A stretch of DNA of 64,000 nt from Balaenoptera acutorostrata (lineage: Eukaryota > Chordata > Mammalia > Artiodactyla > Balaenopteridae). The stretch lies in contig NW_026646025.1 of assembly GCF_949987535.1 (NCBI RefSeq), forward strand, positions 3,534,001-3,598,000. The letters run 5' to 3'. Positions within the stretch are counted from its first letter, which is position 1, and the number at the start of each line of letters is the position of its first letter. Of this stretch, positions 1-12,309 are shown piece by piece. The position numbers and the translations under genes were made by a program. The notes beneath the pieces are model-generated. The model was not told the origin of the DNA, searched no databases, and saw only the letters and a list, made by a program, of their open reading frames with translations.

Positions 1-65
1 ACTCCATCCTGCTTGTCATCACAGTGCACAATGAAACCTCTCATTACAAAGCTCCATGACACTTG
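1..65 (+). repeat. Core, right end only (cut by window edge)
   Basis: Last 2.6 of the 13 diverged monomers, recognised by GTGCACAATGAAACCTC and TCATTACAAAGCTCC. It has CATCCTGCTTG where other cores have CATCCCCCTTG or CATCCCCGTTG. Confidence 0.85.
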
Positions 66-1350
66 TTATCACAATGCACCATGGCCCTTGTCATCACAAT
101 GCTCCATAATTCTTGTCATCACAATGTTCCATGACCGTGTCATCACAATGCTCCATGGTCCTTGTCAACACAATGCTTGAGAATTCTTGTCATTACAATG
201 TTCCATGACCGTGTCATCACAATGCTCCATGGCCCTTGTCATCACAATGCTCCAGAATTCTTGTCATCACAATGTTCGATGACCATGTCATCACAATGCT
301 CCATGGCCCTTGTCATCACAATGCTCCATAATTCTTGTCATCACAATGTTCCATGACCGTGTCATCACAATGCTCCATGGCCCTTGTCATCACAATGCTC
401 CATAATCCTTGTCATCACAATGTTCCATGACCGTGTCATCACAATGCACCATGGCCCTTGTCATAACAATGCTCCAGAATTCTTGTCATCACAATGTTCC
501 ATGACCGTGTCATCAAAATGCTCCAGAATTCTTGTCATCACAATGTTCCATGACCAGGTCATCACAAAGCTCCATGGCTCTTGTCATCACAATTCTCCAG
601 AATTCTTGTCATCACCATGTTCCATAACCATGTCATCACAATTCTCCATGGCCCTTGTCATCACAATGCTCCAGAATTCTTGTCATCACAATGTTCCATG
701 ACCGTGTCATCACAATGCTCCATGGCCCTTGTCATCACAATGCTCCAGATTGCTTGTCATCACAAAGTTCCTTGACCGTGTCATCACAATGCACCATGGC
801 CCTTGTCATCACAATGCTCCAGAATTCTTGTCATCAGAATGTTCCATGACTGTGTCATCACAATGCTCCATGGCCCTTGCCATCCATCACAATGCTCCAG
901 AATTCTTGTCATCACAATGTTCCATGACCGTGTCATCACAATTCTCCATGGCCCTTGTCATCACAATGCTCCAGAATTCTTGTCATCACAATGTTCCATG
1001 ACCGTGTCATCACAATGATCCACAATTCTTGTCATCACAATGTTCCATGACCGTGTCATCAAAATGCTCCATAATTCTTGTCATCACAATGTTCCATGAC
1101 CGTTTCATCACAATGCTCCATAATTCTTGTCATCACAATGTTCCATGACCGTGTCATCACAATGCTCCATGGCCCTTGTCATCACAATGCTCCAGATTGC
1201 TTGTCATCACAAAGTTCCATGACCGTGTCATCACAATGCACCTTGGCCCTTGTCATCACAATGCTTCAGAATTCTTGTCATCACAATGTTCCATGACCGT
1301 GTTATCACAATGCTCCATAATTCTTGTCATCACAATGTTCCATGACCGTG
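66..1350 (+). repeat. Trimer array, 1,285 bp
   Basis: Ordinary trimers and 49-bp dimers. 162-356 matches 17,614-17,808; 655-1,020 matches 10,633-10,990. One monomer near 885 holds a 4-bp duplication (GCCATCCATCAC), out of step with the usual whole-monomer changes. Confidence 0.9.
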
Positions 1351-1669
1351 TCATCACAATGCTACATGACCCTGGTCATCACAGTTCTCCATGATCTTTG
1401 TCATCACAATGATCTATATAGTTTTTCATGACAATTTTAAATGACCACTTTAATCACTTTGCTTGCTGACCATTTTCATCACATTTCTCTATTGTCATTA
1501 CAATTCCCCATGACCCCTTTCTTCACAATGTTCCATGATGCCTGTCATCACAATGCTCAATGGCTTTTGTTATCACAATGCTCCAGGACCAGTTTCATCA
1601 CAATACTCCATCCCCCTTGTCATCACGGTGCACAATGAAAAGTTTGATTACAATGCTCCATGACACATG
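1351..1669 (+). repeat. Core, H class (GACCATTTTC)
   Basis: Full 13-monomer core. It has GATCTATATAG in place of GCTCTATATAG and the tail AAAAGTTTGATTAC, both shared with the cores at 12,310 and 29,851; 1.3-1.9 kb matches 12.26-12.85 kb at 10,959 bp. It is followed by 394 bp of trimer array. Confidence 0.9.
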
Positions 1670-2063
1670 TCATCACAATGCTCCAGAATTCTTGTCATCA
1701 CAATGTTCCATGACCATGTCATCACAATTCTCCAAGGCCCTTGTCATCACAATGCTCCAGAATTCTTGTCATCACCATGTTCCATGACCATGTCATCACA
1801 ATGCTCCATGGCCCTTGTCATCACAATGCTCCAGAATTCTTGTCATCACAATGATCCATGACCGTGTCATCACAATGCTCCATGGCCCTTGTCATCACAA
1901 TGCTCCAGATTGCTTGTCATCACATTGTTCCATGACCGTGTCATGAAAATGCTCCATGGACATTTTCATCACAATGCTCCAGAATTCTTGTCATCACAAT
2001 GTTCCATGATCGTGTCATCACAATGCTCCATAATTCTTGTCATCACAATGTTCCATGACCGTG

Positions 2064-2382
2064 TCATCACAATTCTACATGACACTGGTCATCACTGTTC
2101 TCCATGACCTTTGCCATCACAATGCTCTATATAGATTTTCATGACAATTCTAAATGACCACTTTAATGACTTTGCTTGCTGACCATTTTCATCACATTTC
2201 TCTATTGTCATTACAATTTCCCATGACCCCTTTCTTCACAATGTTCCATGATGGCTGTCATCACAATGCTCCATGGCTTTTGTTATCACAATGCTCCAGG
2301 ACCAGTTTCATCACAATACTCCTTCGCCCTTGTCATCAAGGTGCACAATGAAACCTCTCATTACAATGCTCCATGACACTTG
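2064..2382 (+). repeat. Core, D class (TTTAATGACTTTG, full length)
   Basis: Full core with TTCCATGATGGCTG in the eighth monomer, the hallmark of its class, and ATATAGATTTTC after the palindrome. It is followed by 641 bp of array. Confidence 0.9.
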
Positions 2383-3023
2383 TCATCACAATGCTCCATG
2401 GCCTTTGTCATCACAATGCTCCAGAATTCTTGTCATCACCTTGTTCCATAACCATGTCATCACAATTCTCCATGGCCCTTGTCATAACAATGCTCCAGAA
2501 TTCTTGTCATTACAATGTTCCATGACCGTGTCATCACAATGCTCCATGGCCCTTGTCATCACAATGCTCCGAAATTCTTGTCATCACAATGTTCCATGAC
2601 CGTTTCATCACAATGCACCATGGCCCTTGTCATCACAATGCTCCAGAATTCTTGTCATCACAATGATCCATGACCATGTCATCACAATGCTCCATGGCCC
2701 TTGTCATCACAATGCTCCAGAATCCTTGTCATCACAATGTTCCATGACCGTGTCATCACAATGATCCAGAATTCTTGTCATCACAATGTTCCATGACCGT
2801 GTCATCAAAATGCTCCATAATTCTTGTCATCACAATGCACCTTGGCCCTTGTCATCACACTGGTCCAGAATTCTTGTCATCACAATGTTCCATGACCGTG
2901 TCATCACAATGCTCCTTGGCCCTTTTCATCACAATGCTCCAAAATTCTTGTCATCACAATGTTCCATGACCGTGTCATCACAATGCTCCATAATTCTTGT
3001 CATCACAATGTTCCATGACCGTG

Positions 3024-3342
3024 TCATCACAATGCTACATGACCCTGGTCATCACAGTTCTCCATGACCTTTGTCATTACAATGCTCTATATAGTTTTTC
3101 ATGACAATTCTAAATGACCACTTTAATCACTTTGCTTGCTGACCATTTTCATCACATTTCTCTATTGTCATTACAATTTCCCATGACCCCTTTCTTCACA
3201 ATGCTCCATGATGCCTGTCATCACAATGCTCAATGGCTTTTGTTATCACAATGCTCCAGAACCAGTTTCATCACAATACTCCATCCCCGTTGTCATCACG
3301 GTGCACAATGAAACCTCTCATTACAAAGCTCCATGACACTTG
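3024..3342 (+). repeat. Core, H class (reference copy)
   Basis: Full 319-bp core used here to define the 13 diverged monomers: twelve of 25 bp and a sixth of 19 bp (3,149-3,167). The palindrome CTATATAG is at 3,087-3,094 and GTGCAC at 3,301-3,306. Its block B partner (19,287) has GACCGTTTTC instead. Followed by 567 bp of array containing the TCGAAGACGATG island at 3,701. Confidence 0.92.
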
Positions 3343-3909
3343 TCATCACATTGCAACATGGCCCTTGTCATCACAATGCTCCAGAATTCTTTTCATCACA
3401 ATGTTCCATGACCGTGTCATCACAATGCTCCATGGCCCTTGTCATCATAATGCTCCAGAATTCTTGTCATCACAATGTTCCATGACCGTGTCATCACAAT
3501 GCTCCATGGCCCTTGTCATCACAATGCTTCAGAATTCTTGTCATCACAATGTTCCATGACCGTGTCATCACAATGCTCCATGGCCCTTGTCATCTCAATG
3601 CTACAGAATTCTTTTCATTACAATGTTCCATGACCGTGTCATCACAATGCTCCATGGCCCTTTTCATCACAATGCTCCAGAATTCTTGTCATCACAATGT
3701 TCGAAGACGATGTCATCACAATGCTCCATGGCCCTTGTCATAACAATGCTCCAGAATTCTTGTCATCACATTGTTCCATGACCGTGTCATGACAATGCTC
3801 CATGGACATTTTCATCACAATGCTCCAGAATTCTTGTCATCACAATGTTCCATGATCGTGTCATCACAATGCTCCATAATTCTTGTCATCACAATGTTCC
3901 ATGACCGTG

Positions 3910-4228
3910 TCATCACAATTCTACATGACACTGGTCATCACTGTTCTCCATGACCTTTGCCATCACAATGCTCTATATAGATTTCCATGACAATTCTAAA
4001 TGACCACTTTAATGACTTTGCTTGCTGACCATTTTCATCACATTTCTCTATTGTCATTACAATTTCCCATGACCCCTTTCTTCACAATGTTCCATGATGG
4101 CTGTCATCACAATGCTCCATGGCTTTTGTTATCACAATGCTCCAGGACCAGTTTCATCACAATACTCCTTCCCCCTTGTCATCAAGGTGCACAATGAAAC
4201 CTCTCATTACAATGCTCCATGACACTTG
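3910..4228 (+). repeat. Core, D class
   Basis: Full core with ATATAGATTTCC after the palindrome. 3.44-4.44 kb is repeated at 13.36-14.37 kb (offset 9,925 bp). Followed by 567 bp of array. Confidence 0.9.
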
Positions 4229-4795
4229 TCATCACAATGCTCCATGGCCTTTGTCATCACAATGCTCCAGAATTCTTGTCATCACCTTGTTCCATAACCA
4301 TGTCATCACAATTCTCCATGGCCCTTGTCATCACAATGCTCCAGAATTCTTGTCATCACAATGTTCCATGACCGTGTCATCACAATGCTCCATGGCCCTT
4401 GTCATCACAATGCTCCGAAATTCTTGTCATCACAATGATCCATGACCGTGTCATCACAATGCTCCATGGCCCTTGTCATCACAATGCTCCAGAATCCTTG
4501 TCATCACAATGTTCCATGACCGTGTCATCACAATGATCCAGAATTCTTGTCATCACAATATTCCATGACCGTGTCATCAAAATGCTCCATAATTCTTGTC
4601 ATCACAATGCACCTTGGCCCTTGTCATCACACTGGTCCAGAATTCTTGTCATCACAATGTTCCATGACCGTGTCATCACAATGCTCCTTGGCCCTTTTCA
4701 TCACAATGCTCCAAAATTCTTGTCATCACAATGTTCCATGACCGTGTCATCACAATGCTCCATAATTCTTGTCATCACAATGTTCCATGACCGTG

Positions 4796-4975
4796 TCATC
4801 ACAATGCTACATGACGCTGGTCATCACAGTTCTCCATGACCTTTGCCATCACAATGCTCTATATAGTTTTTCATGACAATTCTAAATGACCACTTTAATG
4901 ACTTTGCTTGCTGACCATTTTCATCACATTTCTCTATTGTCATTACAATTTCCCATGACCCCTTTCTTCACAATG
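4796..4975 (+). repeat. Core, truncated (T class)
   Basis: Stops inside the eighth monomer: TCTTCACAATG runs straight into TTCCATGACCGTG. It has TTTAATGACTTTG as in the D class. Followed by 505 bp of array that contains GTCATCAGAATG just after the break. Confidence 0.9.
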
Positions 4976-5480
4976 TTCCATGACCGTGTCATCAGAATGC
5001 TCCATGGCCCTTGTCATCACAATGCTCCAGAATCCTTGTCATCACAATGTTCCATGACCGTGTCATCACAATGATCTAGAATTCTTGTCATCACAATGTT
5101 CCATGACCGTGTCATCAAAATGCTCCATAATTCTTGTCATCACAATGTTCCATGACCGTGTCATCACAATGCTCCATAATTCTTGTCATCACAATGTTCC
5201 ATGACCTTGTCATCACAATGCTCCATGGCCCTTGTCATCACAATGCTCCAGATTGCTTGTCATCACAAAGTTCCATGACCGTGTCATCACAATGCACCTT
5301 GGCCCTTGTCATCACACTCGTCCAGAATTCTTGTCATCACAATGTTCCATGACCGTGTCATCACAATGCTCCTTGGCCCTTTTCATCACAATGCTCCAAA
5401 ATTCTTGTCATCACAATGTTCCATGACCGTGTCATCACAATGCTCCATAATTCTTGTCATCACAATGTTCCATGACCGTG

Positions 5481-5799
5481 TCATCACAATGCTACATGAC
5501 GCTGGTCATCACAGTTCTCCATGACCTTTGTCATTACAATGCTCTATATAGTTTTTCATGACAATTCTAAATGACCACTTTAATCACTTTGCTTGCTGAC
5601 CGTTTTCATCACATTTCTCTATTGTCATTACAATTTCCCATGACCCCTTTCTTCACAATGCTCCATGATGCCTGTCATCACAATGCTCAATGGCTTTTGT
5701 TATCACAATGCTCCAGAACCAGTTTCATCACAATACTCCATCCCCGTTGTCATCACGGTGCACAATGAAACCTCTCATTACAAAGCTCCATGACACTTG
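5481..5799 (+). repeat. Core, R class (GACCGTTTTC)
   Basis: Full core starting with TGACGCTGG, a change shared with 22,899. Followed by 271 bp of array. Confidence 0.9.
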
Positions 5800-6070
5800 T
5801 CATCACAATGCAACATGGCCCTTGTCATCACAATGCTCCAGAATTCTTTTCATCACAATGTTCCATGACCGTGTCATCACAATGCTCCATGGCTCTTGTC
5901 ATCACAATGCTCCAGAATTCTGGTCATCACAATGTTCCATGACCGTGTCATCACAATGCTCCATTGCCCTTGTCATCACAATGCTCCAGAATTCTTGTAA
6001 TCACAATGTTCCATGACCGTATCATCACAATGCTCCATAATTCTTGTCATCACAATGTTCCATGACCGTG

Positions 6071-6389
6071 TCATCACAATGCTACATGACCCTGGTCATC
6101 ACAGTTCTCCATGACCTTTGTCATCACAATGCTGTATATAGTTTTTCATGACAATTCTAAATGAACACTTTAATCACTTTGCTTGCTGACCATTTTCATC
6201 ACATTTCTCTATTGTCATTACAATTTCCCATGACCCCTTTCTTCACAATGCTCCATGATGCCTGTCATCACAATGCTCAATGGCTTTTGTTATCACAATG
6301 CTCCAGGACCAGTTTCATCACAATACTCCTTCCCCCTTCTCATCACGGTGCACAATGAAAAGTTTCATTACAATGCTCCATGACAATTG
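6071..6389 (+). repeat. Core, N class (AATGAACAC)
   Basis: Full core. The palindrome is broken to GTATATAG and the tail is AAAAGTTTCATTAC. Followed by 246 bp of array beginning with GCTACAAAATTC and AATAATCC variants. Confidence 0.9.
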
Positions 6390-6635
6390 TCATCACAATG
6401 CTACAAAATTCTTGTCATCACAATAATCCATGACCGTGTCATCACAATGCTCCATGGCCCTTGTCATCACAATGCTCCAGAATTCTTGTCATAACCATGT
6501 TCCATGACCGTGTCATCACAATGCTCCATGGCCCTTGTCATCACAATGCTCCAGAATTCTTGTCATTACAATGTTCCATGATCGTGTCATGACAATGCTC
6601 CATAATTCTTGTCATCACAATGTTCCATGACCGTG

Positions 6636-6815
6636 TCATCACAATGCTACATGACCCTGGTCATCACAGTTCTCCATGACCTTTGCCATCACAATGCTCT
6701 ATATAGTTTTTCATGACAATTCTAAATGACCACTTTAATGACTTTGCTTGCTGACCATTTTCATCACATTTCTCTATTGTCATTACAATTTCCCATGACC
6801 CCTTTCTTCACAATG
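6636..6815 (+). repeat. Core, truncated
   Basis: Same breakpoint as 4,796, and followed by the same GTCATCAGAATG monomer. Followed by 505 bp of array. Confidence 0.9.
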
Positions 6816-7320
6816 TTCCATGACCGTGTCATCAGAATGCTCCATGGCCCTTGTCATCACAATGCTCCAGAATCCTTGTCATCACAATGTTCCATGACCG
6901 TGTCATCACAATGATCCAGAATTCTTGTCATCACAATGTTCCATGACCGTGTCATCAAAATGCTCCATAATTCTTGTCATCACAATGTTCCATGACCGTG
7001 TCATCACAATGCTCCATAATTCTTGTCATCACAATGTTCCATGACCTTGTCATCACAATGCTCCATGGCCCTTGTCATCACAATGCTCCAGATTGCTTGT
7101 CATCACAAAGTTCCATGACCGTGTCATCACAATGCACCTTGGCCCTTGTCATCACACTGGTCCAGAATTCTTGTCATCACAATGTTCCATGACCGTGTCA
7201 TCACAATGCTCCTTGGCCCTTTTCATCACAATGCTCCAGAATTCTTGTCATCACAATGTTCCATGACCGTGTCATCACAATGCTCCATAATTCTTGTCAT
7301 CACAATGTTCCATGACCGTG

Positions 7321-7639
7321 TCATCACAATGCTACATGACCCTGGTCATCACAGTTCTCCATGACCTTTGTCATTACAATGCTCTATATAGTTTTTCATG
7401 ACAATTCTAAATGACCACTTTAATCACTTTGCTTGCTGACCGTTTTCATCACATTTCTCTATTGTCATTACAATTTCCCATGACCCCTTTCTTCACAATG
7501 CTCCATGATGCCTGTCATCACAATGCTCAATGGCTTTTGTTATCACAATGCTCCAGAACCAGTTTCATCACAATACTCCATCCCCGTTGTCATCACGGTG
7601 CACAATGAAACCTCTCATTACAAAGCTCCATGACACTTG
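7321..7639 (+). repeat. Core, R class
   Basis: Full core with TGACCCTGG at its start, unlike the preceding R core. Followed by 271 bp of array in which GGTCATCAC replaces TGTCATCAC once. Confidence 0.9.
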
Positions 7640-7910
7640 TCATCACATTGCAACATGGCCCTTGTCATCACAATGCTCCAGAATTCTTTTCATCACAATG
7701 TTCCATGACCGTGTCATCACAATGCTCCATGGCTCTTGTCATCACAATGCTCCAAAATTCTGGTCATCACAATGTTCCATGACCGTGTCATCACAATGCT
7801 CCATGGCCCTTCTCATCACAATGCTCCAGAATTCTTGTAATCACAATGTTCCATGACCGTATCATCACAATGCTCCATAATTCTTGTCATCACAATGTTC
7901 CATGACCGTG

Positions 7911-8229
7911 TCATCACAATGCTACATGACCCTGGTCATCACAGTTCTCCATGACCTTTGTCATCACAATGCTGTATATAGTTTTTCATGACAATTCTAA
8001 ATGAACACTTTAATCACTTTGCTTGCTGACCATTTTCATCACATTTCTCTATTGTCATTACAATTCCCCATGACCCCTTTCTTCACAATGCTCCATGATG
8101 CCTGTCATCACAATGCTCATTGGCTTTTGTTATCACAATGCTCCAGGACCAGTTTCATCACAATACTCCTTCCCCCTTCTCATCACGGTGCACAATGAAA
8201 AGTTTCATTACAATGCTCCATGACACTTG
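7911..8229 (+). repeat. Core, N class
   Basis: Full core with GTATATAG; GCTCATTGG at 8,118 is private to this copy (others GCTCAATGG). Followed by 246 bp of array. Confidence 0.9.
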
Positions 8230-8475
8230 TCATCACAATGCTACAAAATTCTTGTCATCACAATAATCCATGACCGTGTCATCACAATGCTCCATGGCCC
8301 TTGTCATCACAATGCTCCAGAATTCTTGTCATCACCATGTTCCATGACCGTGTCATCACAATGCTCCATGGCCCTTGTCATCACAATGCTCCAGAATTCT
8401 TGTCATTACAATGTTCCATGATCGTGTCATGACAATGCTCCATAATTCTTGTCATCACAATGTTCCATGACCGTG

Positions 8476-8655
8476 TCATCACAATGCTACATGACCCTGG
8501 TCATCACAGTTCTCCATGACCTTTGCCATCACAATGCTCTATATAGTTTTTCATGACAATTCTAAATGACCACTTTAATGACTTTGCTTGCTGACCATTT
8601 TCATCACATTTCTCTATTGTCATTACAATTTCCCATGACCCCTTTCTTCACAATG
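8476..8655 (+). repeat. Core, truncated
   Basis: Same breakpoint; here the next monomers read GTCATCACAATG and CCATGGCCCTGG. Followed by only 210 bp of array. Confidence 0.9.
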
Positions 8656-8865
8656 TTCCATGACCGTGTCATCACAATGCTCCATGGCCCTGGTCATCAC
8701 AATGCTCCAGAATTCTTGTCATCAGAATGTTCCATGACTGTGTCATCACAATGCTCCATGGCCCTTGTCATCACAATGCTCCAGAATTCTTGTCATCACA
8801 ATGTTCCATGACCGTATCATCACAATGCTCCATAATTCTTGTCATCACAATGTTCCATGACCGTG

Positions 8866-9183
8866 TCATCACAATGCTACATGACCCTGGTCATCACAGT
8901 TCTCCATGACCTTTGTCATCACAATGCTCTATATAGTTTTTCATGACAATTCTAAATGACCACTTAAATCATTTTGCTTGCTGACCGTTTTCATCACATT
9001 TCTCTATTGTCATTACAATTTCCCATGACCCCTTTCTTCACAATGCTCCATGATGCCTGTCATCACAATGCTCAATGGCTTTTGTTATCACAATGCTCCA
9101 GGACCAGTTTCATCACAATACTCCATCCCCGTTGTCATCACGGTGCACAATAAACCTCTCATTACAAAGCTCCATGACACTTG
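8866..9183 (+). repeat. Core, variant with CTTAAATCATTTTGC
   Basis: Full core, one base short because GCACAATGAAACC has become GCACAATAAACC. Found otherwise only at 26,284. Followed by 911 bp of array. Confidence 0.9.
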
Positions 9184-10094
9184 TCATCACAATGCACCAT
9201 GGCCCTTGTCATCACAATGCTCCAGAATTCTTTTCATCACAATGTTCTATGACTGTGTCATCACAATGCTCCATGGCTCTTGTCATCACAATGCTCCAGA
9301 ATTCTGGTCATCACAATGTTCCATGACCGTGTCATCACAATGCTCCATGGCCCTTGTCATCACAATGCTCCAGAATTCTTGTAATCACAATGTTCCATGA
9401 CCGTATCATCACAATGCTCCATAATTCTTGTCATCACAATGTTCCATGACCGTGTCATCACAATGCTCCATGGCCCTGGTCATCACAATGCTCCAGAATT
9501 CTTGTCATCAGAAAGTTCCATGACTGTGTCATCACAATGCTCCATGGCCCTTGTCATCACAATGCTCCATAATTCTTGTCATCACAATGTTCCATGACCG
9601 TGTCATCAAAATGCTCCAGAATTCTTGTCATCACAATGTTCCATGACCATGTCATCACAATGCTCCATGGCCCTTGTCATCACATTTCTCCAGAATTCTT
9701 GTCATCACAATGTTCCATGATCGTGTCATCACAATGCTCCATGGCCCTTGTCATCACAATGCTCCAGAATTCTTTTCATCACAATGTTCCATGATCGTGT
9801 CACCACAATTCTCCATGGCCCTTGTCATCACAATGCTCCAGAATTCTTGTCATCACAATGTTCCATGACAGTGTCATCACAATGATCCACAATTCTTGTC
9901 ATCACAATGTTCCATAACCGTGTCATCAAAATGCTCCATAATTCTTGTCATCACAATGTTCCATGACCGTGTCATCACAATGCTCCTTGGCCCTTTTCAT
10001 CACAATGCTCCAGAATTCTTGTCATCACAATGTTCCATGACCGTATCATCACAATGCTCCATAATTCTTGTCATCACAATGTTCCATGACCGTG

Positions 10095-10413
10095 TCATCA
10101 CAATGCTACATGACCCTGGTCATCACAGTTTTCCATGACCTTTGTCATCACAATGCTCTATATAGTTTTTCATGACAATTCTAAATGACCACTTTAATCA
10201 CTTTGCTTGCTGACCGTTTTCATCACATTTCTCTATTGTCATTACAATTTCCCATGACCCCTTTCTTCACAATGCTCCATGATGCCTGTCATCACAATGC
10301 TCAATGGCTTTTGTTATCACAATGCTCCAGGACCAGTTTCATCATAATACTCCATCCCCCTTGTCATCACGGTGCACAATGAAAGGTTTGATTACAATGC
10401 TCCATGACACATG
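10095..10413 (+). repeat. Core, R class
   Basis: Full core with CAGTTTTCC near its start and the tail AAAGGTTTGATTAC, both shared with 27,513. It precedes one of the longest core-free stretches of block A. Confidence 0.9.
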
Positions 10414-12309
10414 TCATCACAATGCTCCAGAATTCTTGTCATCACAATGTACCATGACCATGTCATCACAATTCTCCAACGCCCTTGTCATCACAATGCT
10501 CCAGAATTCTTGTCATCACCATGTTCCATGACCGTGTCATTACAATGCTCCATGGCCCTGGTCATCACAATGCTCCAGATTGCTTGTCATCACCATGTTC
10601 CATAACCATGTCATCACAATTCTCCATGGCCCTTGTCATCACAATGCTCCAGAATACTTGTCATTACAATGTTCCATGACCGTGTCATCACAATGCTCCA
10701 TGGCCCTTGTCATCACAATGCTCCAGATTGCTTGTCATCACAAAGTTCCATGACCGTGTCATCACAATGCACCATGGCCCTTGTCATCACAATGCTCCAG
10801 AATTCTTGTCATCAGAATGTTCCATGACTGTGTCATCACAATGCTCCATGGCCCTTGCCATCACAATGCTCCAGAATTCTTGTCATCACAATGTTCCATG
10901 ACCGTGTCATCACAATTCTCCATGGCCCTTGTCATCACAATGCTCCAGAATTCTTGTCATCACAATGTTCCATGACCGTGTCATGACAATGATCCACAAT
11001 TCTTGTCATCACAATGTTCCATGACCGTGTCATCAAAATGCTCCATAATTCTTGTCATCACAATGTTCCATGACCGTGTCATCAAAATGCTCCATAATTC
11101 TTGTCATCACAATGTTCCATGACCGTGTCATCACAATGCTCCATAATTCTTATCATCACAATGTTCCATGACCGTGTCATCACAATGCTCCATAATTCTT
11201 GTCATCACAATGTTCCATGACCGTGTCATCACAATGCACCATGGCCCTTGTCATCACAATGCTCCAGAATTCTTGTCATCACAATGTTCCATGATCGTGT
11301 CATCACAATGCACCATGGCCCTTGTCATCACAATGCTCCAGAATTCTTGTCATCAGAATGTTCCATGACTGTGTCATCACAATGCTCCATGGCCCTTGCC
11401 ATCACAATGCTCCAGAATTCTTGTCATCACCATGTTCCATAACCATGTCATCACAATTCTCCATGGCCCTTGTCATCACAATGCTCCAGAATTCTTGTCA
11501 TCACAATGATCCATGACCGTGTCATCACAATGCTCCATGGCCCTTGTCATCACAATGCTCCAGATTGCTTGTCATCACAAAGTTCCATGACCGTGTCATC
11601 ACAATGCTCCATGGCCCTTGTCATCACAATGCTCCAGAATTATTGTCATCAGAATGTTCCATGACTGTGTCATCACAATGCTCCATGGCCCTTGCCATCA
11701 CAGTGCTCCAGAATTCTTGTCATCACAATGTTCCATGACCGTGTCATCACAATTCTCCATGGCCCTTGTCATCACAATGCTCCAGAATTCTTGTCATCAC
11801 AATGTTCCATGACCGTGTCATCACAATGATCCACAATTCTTGTCATCACAATGTTCCATGACCGTGTCATCAAAATGCTCCATAATTCTTGTCATCACAA
11901 TGTTCCATGACCGTGTCATCACAATGCTCCAGAATTCTTGTCATCACAATGTTCCATGACCATGTCATCACAATGCTCCATGGCCCTTGTCATCACAATG
12001 CTCCATAATTCTTGTCATCACAATGTTCCATGACAAGGTCATCACAATGCTCCAGAATACTTGTCATCACAATGCTCCAGAACTCTTGTCATCACAATGT
12101 TCCATGACCGTGTCATCACAATGCTCCATGGCCCTTGTCATCACAATGCTCCAGAATTCTTGTCATCACAATGTTCCATGACCGTGTCATCACAATGCTC
12201 CATGGCCCTTGTCATCACAATGCTCTAGAATTCTTGTCATCACAATGTTCCATGACCGTGTCATCACAATGCTCCATAATTCTTGTCATCATAATGTTCC
12301 ATGACCGTG
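10414..12309 (+). repeat. Trimer array, 1,896 bp without a core
   Basis: Trimers with recurrent GTCATCAGAATG followed by GACTGTG, and several GAATGCTCCATAATTC dimers near 11.0-11.2 kb. Block B has five extra monomers at the place equivalent to 10.57 kb. Confidence 0.9.

Larger units (their letters stand above)
4796..6635 (+). repeat. 1,840-bp higher-order unit, block A copy 1
   Basis: The unit holds three cores in fixed order: truncated (4,796), R class (5,481), N class (6,071), spaced 685, 590 and 565 bp. The next 1,840 bp repeat it with the same spacing. The join to the sequence before it appears to have lost 1,155 bp (one R plus one N core) that is present in block B. Confidence 0.88.
6636..8475 (+). 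repeat. 1,840-bp higher-order unit, block A copy 2
   Basis: Second tandem copy, with cores at 6,636 (truncated), 7,321 (R) and 7,911 (N). It is followed by a partial third start (truncated core at 8,476) that breaks off 390 bp later into a different core class at 8,866. Confidence 0.88.

Noticed and set aside
3074..3098. Calling CTATATAG a promoter feature
   Set aside because: Only a TATA-like octamer is seen, with no start-site evidence, so it is given as a finding and not as a feature.
3024..3342. Core as an inserted transposon or retroelement fragment
   Set aside because: It keeps the 25-bp period and monomer stems throughout, with no terminal repeats, target-site duplication or poly-A.
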